Shown piece by piece: positions 16,191 to 23,714 of a DNA stretch of 64,000 nt (the stretch's first letter is position 1; each line of letters begins with the position of its first letter). The translations under genes were made by a program, and so were the position numbers. The stretch covers positions 6,510,001 to 6,574,000 of the forward strand of contig NZ_CP108046.1 in the NCBI RefSeq assembly GCF_041435115.1, in the 5' to 3' direction. A model generated the notes under the pieces. The model was not told the origin of the DNA, did not search any database, and worked only from the letters and a program-made list of their open reading frames with translations. Source of the stretch: Streptomyces sp. NBC_00289. GTDB lineage: Bacteria; Actinomycetota; Actinomycetes; Streptomycetales; Streptomycetaceae.

Positions 16191-17040
16191 GGACGTGAGC
16201 ACGCTGACGCGCGCCGAGCGGCGGCGGTTCGTGAAGGCGATGCTGGAGGTCAAACGGCGGGGCGAGTACGACGAGTTCGTGCGCATGCACATCGACCACT
16301 ACGTCTCGGACGGCGAGGACGGACTGCGTACGGCCCACATGGCGCCGTCGTTCTTCCCCTGGCACCGTCAATTCCTGCTGGACCTGGAACGTGCGCTGCG
16401 CCGGGTGGACGCGTCGGTGACCCTGCCCTACTGGGACTGGACGAAGGACCGCACGGCGACGTCCGGGCCCTGGACCGCGGATCTCCTCGGCGGCAACGGG
16501 CGGCGCTCGGACCACCGGGTGACGACGGGGCCGTTCGCCTACGCGGGGGGCAACTGGACGCTCAAGGAGGGTGTCACCGACGGCAAGTTCCTCACCCGGG
16601 ACCTCGGACGCGCCCGCGACCCGATCGCGCTGCCGACCAAGGGGGAGCTGGAGTCCGCCCTGCGGGAGTCGGTCTACGACTCCGCGCCCTGGGACTCGAC
16701 GTCCGCCAAGGGGTTCCGCAACAGGCTGGAGGGGTGGGGGACCGGCCGGGGCAGCGTCGCCTGGCGCAACCACAACCGTGTACACCGCTGGGTCGGCGGG
16801 GTCATGGTCGGCGGCGCGTCCGTCAACGACCCGGTGTTCTGGCTGCACCACGCCTTCGTCGACCTGCAGTGGTCGCGCTGGCAGCAGCGGCACCGCGGCG
16901 CCCGCTACCAGCCCGCGCGGCCGCCCGGCCCGCGCAGCGAGCAGCACAAGCGGATCGTCGCGCGGCACGAGAAGCTGCCCCCGTGGGACGTGACGCCGGA
17001 CCAGCTGGAGGACGTCGGCAGGATCTACCGGTACGCGTGA
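16174..17040 (+). CDS. melC2: Tyrosinase MelC2
   Basis: The predicted product has 288 aa, close to the family's usual 273-ish plus a few insertions. Copper A ligands are His39 (RMHIDHY), His55 (TAHMAPSF) and His64 (FPWHRQF); copper B ligands are His200 and His204 (RNHNRVHRW) and His226 (WLHHAFVDLQW). It oxidises monophenols to o-quinones and leads to melanin. It has no signal of its own and depends on MelC1 for export. The ATG at 16174 lies inside the end of melC1, so translation is coupled. A strong hairpin follows. Confidence 0.95.
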   Translation: MAYTRKDVSTLTRAERRRFVKAMLEVKRRGEYDEFVRMHIDHYVSDGEDGLRTAHMAPSFFPWHRQFLLDLERALRRVDASVTLPYWDWTKDRTATSGPWTADLLGGNGRRSDHRVTTGPFAYAGGNWTLKEGVTDGKFLTRDLGRARDPIALPTKGELESALRESVYDSAPWDSTSAKGFRNRLEGWGTGRGSVAWRNHNRVHRWVGGVMVGGASVNDPVFWLHHAFVDLQWSRWQQRHRGARYQPARPPGPRSEQHKRIVARHEKLPPWDVTPDQLEDVGRIYRYA

Positions 17041-17051
17041 CCGGCACAGGA

Positions 17052-17086
17052 AGGAGCCCCGGCGCTCGAGGTGCCGGGGCTCTCCT
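17052..17086. terminator. Bidirectional terminator between melC2 and the second chaplin
   Basis: A perfect 10-bp stem GAGCCCCGGC/GCCGGGGCTC with a 9-nt loop, extended by AGG/CCT-type pairs, sits between convergent genes. Confidence 0.8.
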
Positions 17087-17131
17087 GGTGCGTACGGTTC
17101 GGGGCCGTGCGCGTCAGACGTGCGGGGAACG

Positions 17132-17464
17132 TCAGCCGCCGTAGCCGGCCTTGCCGTGGCCCTTGCCGTGCTTGCCGTCGTCGCTGTGCTTGCCGTGCTT
17201 GCCGTCGTCGGTCTTCTTGCCGTGGCCGTCGTTGCTGCAGTGGTTGCCGAAGGCCGGGTTGAGCAGGCCGATCACGCTGACCGTGTTTCCGCACACGTTG
17301 ACCGGGATGTGGACCGGGACCTGGACGACGTTGCCCGACAGGACGCCGGGCGAGCCGACGGCCTCGCCCTGGGCACCCGCGTCCGCCATGGCCAGGCCGG
17401 CGCCGCTGAGCACCACGGCACCCGTACCGAGGGCGACTCCGGCTGCCTTCGCGATGCGAGACAT
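17132..17464 (-). CDS. Short chaplin with a His/Lys/Gly-rich repeat tail
   Basis: The predicted product has 110 aa: a signal peptide (1-28), one chaplin domain with SPGVLSGNVVQVPVHIPVNVCG and SVIGLLNPAFGNHCSND, and an unusual C-terminal tail of about 35 residues with DDGKHGK repeats. The domain is nearly identical to that of the chaplin at 11796, so they are close paralogues; the tail is what sets this one apart. The ATG at 17464 is preferred over the adjacent GTG because AAAGGAG is 6 nt upstream of it. A BldN-type promoter precedes it. Confidence 0.92.
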   Translation of the reverse strand: MSRIAKAAGVALGTGAVVLSGAGLAMADAGAQGEAVGSPGVLSGNVVQVPVHIPVNVCGNTVSVIGLLNPAFGNHCSNDGHGKKTDDGKHGKHSDDGKHGKGHGKAGYGG

Positions 17465-17521
17465 CACGTTCTCCTTTGATTCGGTGAGCGCGGCGGCAGG
17501 ACCCGCCGCCGCACTTCCCGT

Positions 17522-17549
17522 TCAACGCCTCCGCCCACCGCTGGTAACG
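17522..17549 (-). promoter_or_regulatory. BldN-type promoter of the second chaplin gene
   Basis: Read on the minus strand: CGTTAC (17549-17544), exactly 16 nt, then CGTTGA (17527-17522). One mismatch in the -35 and a perfect -10, the same layout as the first chaplin promoter. It lies about 58 nt before the ATG. Confidence 0.75.
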
Positions 17550-17624
17550 GCGATCATGTGGAATCACCCATTTTGAACAGGCGCGTCTCCACCTGTTCGC
17601 GGGGTCGGGCCACGGCCGGCCCGG

Positions 17625-18184
17625 TCAGGGCAGGCGCCGTACCGGGGAACCCGCGAGGAACGCCCCGATGTCCTCGACGGCCTGGCCGTAGTAGGTGGCG
17701 TAGTTGGCCCGCGACACATAGCCGAGGTGCGGTGTGGCCAGCAGACGAGGAGCGGTGCGCATCGGGTGGTCGGCGGGGAGGGGCTCGATGTCGAACACGT
17801 CGACGCCCGCGCCGGCGATCCTGCCCTCGTGCAGGGCGGGGAGCAGCGTGTCCTGGTCGACGATCGCCGCGCGCGAGGTGTTGATCAGGTAGGTGGTGGG
17901 TTTGAGGAGGGCGAGTTCGGCGGCGCCGAGCAGACCGCGGGTGCGCTCGCCGAGTGCCAGGTGAACCGAGACGAAGTCGCTGCCGGACAGCAACTCCTCC
18001 TTGGAGGCGCAGAGTTGGACGCCCACCTCGTCTGCGCGCTCCTTGGTGAGGTGCGGGCTTCAGGCGACGACCTCCATCCCGAAGGCGAGGCCGATGCGGG
18101 CGACCCGGCCGCCGGTCTTCCCGAGGCCGAGCAGCCCGAGCCGGCGGCCGTGCAGGTGGGCGCCGACGGTGGACTGAGCCGCAC
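17625..18184 (-). pseudogene. Remnant of a D-2-hydroxyacid dehydrogenase
   Basis: The reading frame encodes the NAD-binding and C-terminal parts of a D-isomer-specific 2-hydroxyacid dehydrogenase: LGLLGLGKTGGRVARIGLAF, then LKPTTYLINTSRAAIVD, GAGVDVFDIEPLP and TPHLGYVS. The in-frame codon at 18062-18060 is TGA where the family has Trp (VVA-stop-SPHLT), a probable TGG to TGA change. The first 100 or so residues of the family are missing upstream. An intact short frame from 18026 remains but would lack the nucleotide-binding loop. It is best read as a decayed gene between the surface island and the biosynthetic cluster. Confidence 0.8.
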
Positions 18185-18265
18185 GCCGGTCCCCTTTCCG
18201 TGATCAGGGGAACCGACTCCACGACGTGCCGGTGCGGGCCCCTCCGCCCGTGGGCGGGCGGCGGC

Positions 18266-19855
18266 TCACATCGGCGGGTTGCCGTGCTTGCGCTCCGGGA
18301 GGGAGACGTGTTTGGCGCGCAGCATCGCCAGGGACCGGATGAGCACCGCGCGCGTCTCGCCCGGGTCGATGACGTCGTCGACGAGTCCGCGCTCGGCCGC
18401 GTAGTAGGGGTGCATCAGCTCGGACTTGTACTCCTTGATGAGCCGGGCCCGGGTGGCGTCGGGGTCGTCGGAGGCGGCGATCTCCCGGCGGAACACCACG
18501 TTGGCGGCGCCCTCCGCGCCCATCACCGCGATCTCGTTCGTGGGCCAGGCGAAGGACAGGTCCGCGCCGATCGAGCGCGAGTCCATGACGATGTAGGCGC
18601 CGCCGTACGCCTTGCGGACCACCAGCGAGATCCGGGGCACGGTGGCGTTGCAGTACGCGTACAGCAGTTTGGCGCCGTGCCGGATGATCCCGCCGTGCTC
18701 CTGGTCCACGCCGGGCAGGAAGCCGGGCACGTCGACCAGGGTGACGAGCGGGATGTTGAAGGCGTCGCAGGTCTGCACGAACCGGGCGGCCTTCTCCGAG
18801 CCGTGGATGTCCAGCACACCGGCCAGCGCGGCGGGCTGGTTGGCGACCAGACCCACGACGTGGCCGTCCAGCCGGGCGAGCGCGCACACCACGTTGCGCG
18901 CCCACGCCTCGTGCACCTCGAAGTAGTCGCCGTCGTCGACGATCTCCTCGATCACCGCGCGCATGTCGTACGCCTGCTGGGGGTCGGCCGGCACCAGCGA
19001 GGTCAGGGCGTCCGTGCGCCGGTCGGCGGGGTCGCCGGCCCGGTCGACGGGAGGCAGTTCCCGGTTGTTCTGCGGCAGCAGGGACAGCAGATGGCGGACG
19101 TCGGAGAGGCACTCGGCCTCGTCGTCGTAGACGAAGCCGGAGACGCCCGAGATCCCGGAGTGCACGTCGGCGCCGCCGAGCCCGTCGTGGGTGATCTTCT
19201 CGCCCGTCACGGCCTGGACCACGTCCGGGCCCGTGATGAACATCTGGGCGGTGCCGCGCACCATGAACACGAAGTCGGTCAGCGCCGGCGAGTACGCGGC
19301 GCCGCCCGCGCACGGGCCCAGGATCACGCTGATCTGCGGAATCACCCCGGAGGAGCGGGTGTTGCGGCGGAAGATGCCGCCGTAGCCGGCGAGCGCCGTG
19401 ACGCCCTCCTGGATGCGGGCGCCGGCGCCGTCGCTCAGCCCCACCAGGGGAGCGCCCGCCGCCTCGGCCAGGTCCATCACCTTGTGGATCTTCTGGGCGT
19501 GGGCCTCGCCCAGGGCGCCGCCGAAGACCCGGAAGTCGTGGGCGTAGGCGAAGACCGTGCGGCCGTGCACCAGGCCCCAGCCGATCACCACGCCGTCGCC
19601 GTGCGGCCTGCGGGCCTCCAGCCCGAATCCGGCGGCGCGGTGCCGGCGCAGCGGTTCTATCTCGCTGAAGGTGCCCTCGTCGAAGAGCAGGCGGAGGCGC
19701 TCGGGTGCGGTGAGCTTGCCCTTGGCGTGCTGGCGCCGGGTGGCCTCCGGGTCGGGGCCCCGGCTCAGCTCCTCCTTCAGCCGTTTCAACTCGTCGGTGG
19801 AACGGCCCAGATCGGGCGCCGGGGCGAGGGCGAGCAGTTCGTCGAAGGTCGTCAT
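18266..19855 (-). CDS. Acyl-CoA carboxylase beta subunit (carboxyltransferase)
   Basis: The predicted product has 529 aa, the usual length for actinobacterial PccB/AccD-type subunits. N- and C-terminal crotonase-like carboxyltransferase halves are seen: GLSDGAGARIQEGVTALAGYGGIF and LGPCAGGAAYSPALTDF; then FLPGVDQEHGGIIRHGAKLLYAY and RKAYGGAYIVMDS, the Gly-rich oxyanion regions. It transfers CO2 from biotin to acetyl- or propionyl-CoA to make (methyl)malonyl-CoA extender units. It follows the SARP gene by 77 nt. Its small epsilon partner is probably at 28923-29141. No biotinylated alpha subunit is in the window. Confidence 0.9.
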   Translation of the reverse strand: MTTFDELLALAPAPDLGRSTDELKRLKEELSRGPDPEATRRQHAKGKLTAPERLRLLFDEGTFSEIEPLRRHRAAGFGLEARRPHGDGVVIGWGLVHGRTVFAYAHDFRVFGGALGEAHAQKIHKVMDLAEAAGAPLVGLSDGAGARIQEGVTALAGYGGIFRRNTRSSGVIPQISVILGPCAGGAAYSPALTDFVFMVRGTAQMFITGPDVVQAVTGEKITHDGLGGADVHSGISGVSGFVYDDEAECLSDVRHLLSLLPQNNRELPPVDRAGDPADRRTDALTSLVPADPQQAYDMRAVIEEIVDDGDYFEVHEAWARNVVCALARLDGHVVGLVANQPAALAGVLDIHGSEKAARFVQTCDAFNIPLVTLVDVPGFLPGVDQEHGGIIRHGAKLLYAYCNATVPRISLVVRKAYGGAYIVMDSRSIGADLSFAWPTNEIAVMGAEGAANVVFRREIAASDDPDATRARLIKEYKSELMHPYYAAERGLVDDVIDPGETRAVLIRSLAMLRAKHVSLPERKHGNPPM

Positions 19856-19932
19856 TGCGCCACCGTAGGGAGACGTCCTCAAAGCCTTCGGCACGTCGCC
19901 TGGAGAACGGCTCGACCGCCGCCCGCCCGCGG

Positions 19933-20727
19933 TCAGTCCGCGGTGGCCGGGTGCAGCACGCGGTCCGGGTCGCCGGACAGCACCGCCTGGTGCAGTCCCC
20001 GCAGCGCGGCGGAGGGCTCAAGGCCCAGCTCGCGCACCAGGGAGCCGCGCAGCCGCTGGTAGGCCTCGAGCGCCCGCCAGCTGCCTCCGGTGTGGTGCAG
20101 GGCGCGCATCAGCTGGGCGCAGAAGCCCTCGTGCAGGGGGTGGCGGGCGGCCAGCACGCGCAGCTCCGGAACCACCTCGGCGTGCCGGCCGAGCCGCAGG
20201 TCGGACTCGATGCGCCGCTCCAGGGCGGTGGTGCGTTCCTCGTTGAGGCGCAGCACCTCCAGTTCCAGCACCGAGCCGGCCGGTACGTCGACCAGGGCCG
20301 GGCCCTGCCACAGGCCCAGAGCGCGGCGCAGCAGGTCCGAGGCCGTGCGGTAGTCGGCCACGTCGTAGGCGGCCCGGCCGTGGTCCGCGAGCCGTTCGAA
20401 CTCGTGGGCGTCGACCTGGCCGGGCTGGACCCGCAGGAGGTAGCCGCCGAGCCGGGTGACCAGGACGTCCTTGGCGTCCATCGCCGGCTCGTCCACCAGG
20501 GCCGCGGCGATCTTCCGGCGGAGCTGGAGGATGTACGTCTGCAGGGTGGTGGAGGCGCTGCGGGGCACGTTCTCGCCCCAGATCTCCTCCATCAGCGTGG
20601 GTACGGTGACCACGCGGTCGCCGTGCAGGGCGAGCAGCGCCAGCAACTGGCGAGGCTTGGCGGCGGTGGGCACCACCGGGACCCCGCGCTCGTGTGCGGC
20701 GAGCGACCCCAGGACTTTGATCTCCAT
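19933..20727 (-). CDS. SARP-family transcriptional regulator
   Basis: The predicted product has 264 aa: an N-terminal OmpR-like winged helix (MEIKVLGSL ... PTLMEEIWGENVPRSASTTLQTYI) and a bacterial transcriptional activator domain (about 105-250, DAHEFERLADHGRAAY ... ALEAYQRLRGSLVRELG). There is no ATPase or TPR extension, so it is a small SARP like ActII-ORF4. The ATG at 20727 follows GGGGGAGAC. It is divergent from the TOMM locus and leads the carboxylase operon, so it could control either the polyketide or the peptide genes. Confidence 0.9.
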   Translation of the reverse strand: MEIKVLGSLAAHERGVPVVPTAAKPRQLLALLALHGDRVVTVPTLMEEIWGENVPRSASTTLQTYILQLRRKIAAALVDEPAMDAKDVLVTRLGGYLLRVQPGQVDAHEFERLADHGRAAYDVADYRTASDLLRRALGLWQGPALVDVPAGSVLELEVLRLNEERTTALERRIESDLRLGRHAEVVPELRVLAARHPLHEGFCAQLMRALHHTGGSWRALEAYQRLRGSLVRELGLEPSAALRGLHQAVLSGDPDRVLHPATAD

Positions 20728-20967
20728 GCGTGTCTCCCCCTTGGGCACAGCCGCCTGGTAATCCCCGCGGCGACCGGTACGGAGTCCTGACATCGAGACT
20801 CGCATCCGGGTGCGTCTTCGGCCCAGTGAGTCAGGCATGCGCTCATTCATGAAAATGTCATGGGAGTCCTGTGAACGTGGCACTGCCGCCGGGGCGCCGT
20901 CCGCCCCAGACTTCCGAAGCAGACGCCGACGGAAGTTCGATCTGCGCAAGTGAGTTCCACCCGTCGC

Positions 20968-21013
20968 GCATCTCGTTCAGCACGCATTCGGCCATCACGT
21001 ATTCGTTCATCAC
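20968..21013 (+). repeat. Three degenerate 15-16-nt direct repeats before the precursor gene
   Basis: Copies are GCATCTCGTTCAGCAC (20968), GCATTCGGCCATCAC (20984) and GTATTCGTTCATCAC (20999). The last two differ at three positions. They end just before the AGGGGG ribosome-binding site of the TOMM precursor. They may be an operator or a leader element. An imperfect palindrome CATTCATGAAAATG lies farther up, near 20844. The rest of the 20728-21024 region shows no gene. Confidence 0.5.
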
Positions 21014-21024
21014 AGGGGGCACAC

Positions 21025-21282
21025 ATGAACGTCGCAGAAGAAGTCATCCGGTTCGCGGAGCTGGCGGCACGCACCGGTCTGGAGCCCGAGCTCGCCCGGC
21101 GCCTGGAGGCGGACCGGGAGGCCGTTCTCAGGGAGTTCGGTCTGACGGCCGCCGAGGCGGAGGGCGCGGCCGGCGAGGGCCGTGTCGTCGAGAGCCTCAC
21201 CGCGGTGGCGGCCGAGGCGTCGACGGCCCGCTGGTGCACCTGCTGGTCCCCGGAGCTGCCGAGCGGTCAGGTGAGTGAGTGA
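21025..21282 (+). CDS. TOMM (azole/azoline RiPP) precursor peptide
   Basis: The predicted product has 85 aa. Residues 1-66 form an acidic, Ala/Glu/Arg/Leu-rich helical leader (AEEVIRFAELAARTGLEPEL ...). The last 19 residues hold the only Cys, at 71 and 73, in Arg-Trp-Cys-Thr-Cys-Trp-Ser, plus Ser75 and Ser80. These Cys, Thr and Ser are typical substrates for YcaO cyclodehydration to thiazolines/oxazolines. The ATG at 21025 follows AGGGGG. Its stop overlaps the GTG of the cyclodehydratase gene (GTGA), which ties the two together. The leader does not match a precursor family I know. Cleavage site and final product are unknown. Confidence 0.8.
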   Translation: MNVAEEVIRFAELAARTGLEPELARRLEADREAVLREFGLTAAEAEGAAGEGRVVESLTAVAAEASTARWCTCWSPELPSGQVSE

Positions 21283-23531
21283 GCGGGGCGGAAAGATCCG
21301 CCCTCGGCCCCTTCGTGGCGTTCAAGCGCCACGTGCGGACCGAAACCGCGCACGGTGAGGCCGTGTTCGTCCTGTCCGACAAGGACGTGACGTCGCTCCG
21401 GGGGGCCGGGGTGGGGACCCTGGCCTCCCTGCTGGACGGCAGCCGTACGCTCCCCGAGCTGCTGCGGGAGGCCGCGGCCGCCATGCCCGTGGACGAGGCC
21501 GGGCGGCTGCTGGGCCGGCTGGCCCAGGCCAACCTGGTCGGATACCGGCCCGACGGCCGGCGCGCGGAGGAAGCCGGCGCCGAGGGACGGTCCGCGGAGG
21601 CCTACTGGGACCGTGCCGGTCTCGAGGGCACCGCGGCCCAGGAGCAGGTCCGCGGCACCCCGGTGGCCTTGTTCACCGTCGGCGACGTGGACGACGCGGA
21701 GGCGCACGCCGCCTGCCGGGGGGCCGGCCTCAGCACCGTACCGGCCGGCACCGACGCGCCCTTCGCGCTGGTGCTGTGCGAGGACTACCTGCATCCCCAG
21801 CTCCGTTCCCTGGCCGCGCGTCTGCGCGGCCGGGGGCGGCCCTGGCTGCTGGCCAGGCCGTTCGGGGCCGAGCCCTGGACCGGACCGGTGTTCGCGCCGG
21901 GCGGGGAGGGGCCCTGCTGGGAGTGCCTGGCGCACCGGCTGCGCGCGCACCGGCGGGCGGAGCTGGAGGTGCAGCGGGCGCTCGGGCTGGACGGACCGGT
22001 GCCGAGGCCCGCGCCCTCGCTGGCCGCCGTACGTGCTCTGGGGCTGCACAGTGCGGCCCTGGAGGCGGCCAAGTGGCTGGCGGGACTGCGGTGTCCGGAG
22101 CAGCGGGCGGTGTGCGCGCTGGACAGCCTGACGCTGCGCAGCACCCATCATCCGGTGGCCAGGCGCCCGCAGTGCCCGGACTGCGGTGACCCGGCGCTGG
22201 TGGCCGAGCGGACCCGGCGCCCGGTGGTGCCGGTCTCCAGACCCAAGGCGGCCGGCGGCGGCAGCAACGACCGGGCGCTGTCCGCCGATCAGATGCTGGA
22301 GCGCAACCGCCATCTCGTCGGGCAGCTCACCGGCATCGTGACCGACATCCGGCCGCTGCCCGGGATGCCCGAGGGGATGTACGCCTACGACTCCGGCCCC
22401 AACCTCGCGCTGCGCGCGCAGGCGCCGGCCGGGGTGAGGCGGGTGCTCCGGGCGCGCAGCGGGGGCAAGGGCGCGACGGCGGCGGAGGCACGGGCCAGCG
22501 CGCTGGGTGAGGCGGTGGAACGTTACTGCGCCTCTCGCCAGGGCGACGAGCTGACCGTCCGGGACAGCTGTGCCGCACTGGGCGACCGGGCCGTCCACCC
22601 CAACACCTACCAGCTGTTCCACCAGCGGCAGTTCGCCGAACGGGACCGCTGGAACGCCGTGCACGGCTCCTTCCACCAGGTCGGCCGGCCCTTCGACACC
22701 ACGGCGCCCACCGACTGGACACCGGTCTGGTCGCTCACCGGCGGCACCCACCGGCTGCTGCCCACCTCCACCCTGTACTTCGACACCTCGCCCGGCGGCG
22801 CCGCCGACGGGCTGTGGGCCGACTCCAACGGCAACGCGGCGGGCAGCAGCCTGGAGGACGCCGTGGTCCAGGGGTTCCTGGAGCTGGTCGAGCGGGACGC
22901 GGTCGCCGTGTGGTGGTACAACCGGCTGCGGCTGCCCGCCGTCGACCTCGACTCGTTCGACGAGCCGTGGCTCGCCGGGCTGCGGGACGCCTTCGACCGG
23001 GCCGGCCGTACGGTGTGGGCGCTCGACCTCACCACCGACCTCGGCGTACCCGTCGTGGCCGCCGTGTCCAGGCCCGCGGGCGACGCGGAGCCCGACTTCG
23101 TGTGCGGCTTCGGGGCACACTTCGAGCCACGGCTCGCGTTGCGCCGGGCGCTCACCGAGGCCGCCCAACTGCTTCCGGCGCCACAGCCGATGCCCGGCGG
23201 GACCGAACTCGCACAGCCCCAACTCGTGCCGGATCCCGGGCAGTCGGCCCGAGGCCCCGGCGACTGGCCGGCCTTCAGGCGGCATGACGACCTGCTCTCG
23301 GACATCGAGCACATCCGCGCACTGGTGACCAGGCACGGCATGGAACTGCTGGTCCTCGACCAGACCCGGCCGGATGTCGGGATCGCGGTGGTGAAGGTGC
23401 TGGTGCCCGGACTACGGCCGTTCTATGCCAGGTTCGCTCCCGGGCGGCTGTACGACGTACCGGTACATCTCGGCCATCGAAGCCGTCCCCTCGTGTTCGA
23501 GGAACTGAACCCCGTTCCACTGCCCGTCTAG
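21279..23531 (+). CDS. Fused TOMM cyclodehydratase: E1-like leader-binding domain plus YcaO
   Basis: The predicted product has 750 aa. Residues 1-320 are an ocin-ThiF/E1-like partner: an N-terminal winged-helix-like leader-recognition part and a zinc site with CxxC at 213-216 and 299-302. Residues about 385-750 are YcaO: the ATP-binding stretches SALGEAVER (Glu411, Glu414, Arg415) and QGFLELVER (Gln531, Glu535, Glu538), and the C-terminal PxPxP tail (PVPLP, 745-749) that orders the active site. It should phosphorylate backbone amides and cyclise Cys/Ser/Thr of the peptide encoded just upstream. GTG start, 4-nt overlap with that gene. No FMN dehydrogenase domain is fused, so azolines may stay unoxidised. 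Confidence 0.9.
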   Translation: MSGAERSALGPFVAFKRHVRTETAHGEAVFVLSDKDVTSLRGAGVGTLASLLDGSRTLPELLREAAAAMPVDEAGRLLGRLAQANLVGYRPDGRRAEEAGAEGRSAEAYWDRAGLEGTAAQEQVRGTPVALFTVGDVDDAEAHAACRGAGLSTVPAGTDAPFALVLCEDYLHPQLRSLAARLRGRGRPWLLARPFGAEPWTGPVFAPGGEGPCWECLAHRLRAHRRAELEVQRALGLDGPVPRPAPSLAAVRALGLHSAALEAAKWLAGLRCPEQRAVCALDSLTLRSTHHPVARRPQCPDCGDPALVAERTRRPVVPVSRPKAAGGGSNDRALSADQMLERNRHLVGQLTGIVTDIRPLPGMPEGMYAYDSGPNLALRAQAPAGVRRVLRARSGGKGATAAEARASALGEAVERYCASRQGDELTVRDSCAALGDRAVHPNTYQLFHQRQFAERDRWNAVHGSFHQVGRPFDTTAPTDWTPVWSLTGGTHRLLPTSTLYFDTSPGGAADGLWADSNGNAAGSSLEDAVVQGFLELVERDAVAVWWYNRLRLPAVDLDSFDEPWLAGLRDAFDRAGRTVWALDLTTDLGVPVVAAVSRPAGDAEPDFVCGFGAHFEPRLALRRALTEAAQLLPAPQPMPGGTELAQPQLVPDPGQSARGPGDWPAFRRHDDLLSDIEHIRALVTRHGMELLVLDQTRPDVGIAVVKVLVPGLRPFYARFAPGRLYDVPVHLGHRSRPLVFEELNPVPLPV

Positions 23532-23714
23532 AACAGCTGCATGCATCACATATCCCTCTTGTCGTGCCGCTACGGCCTATAGTTCAGTCTCAGATCTTCC
23601 CGAGTCCCAGACCCGGGGTCCGATGTGGGCGGGCCGCTACCGCGCATGTTCCGGACACCTGGAGGTGCGCCACCGCGCACCGGCCGGCGAGGATCCGGAT
23701 AGGGGGAATGTGCG

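Noticed and set aside
23559..23583. Standard promoter for the histidine kinase gene (TTGTCG and TATAGT)
   Set aside because: The spacer is only 13 nt; the -10-like hexamer alone is not enough for a call.
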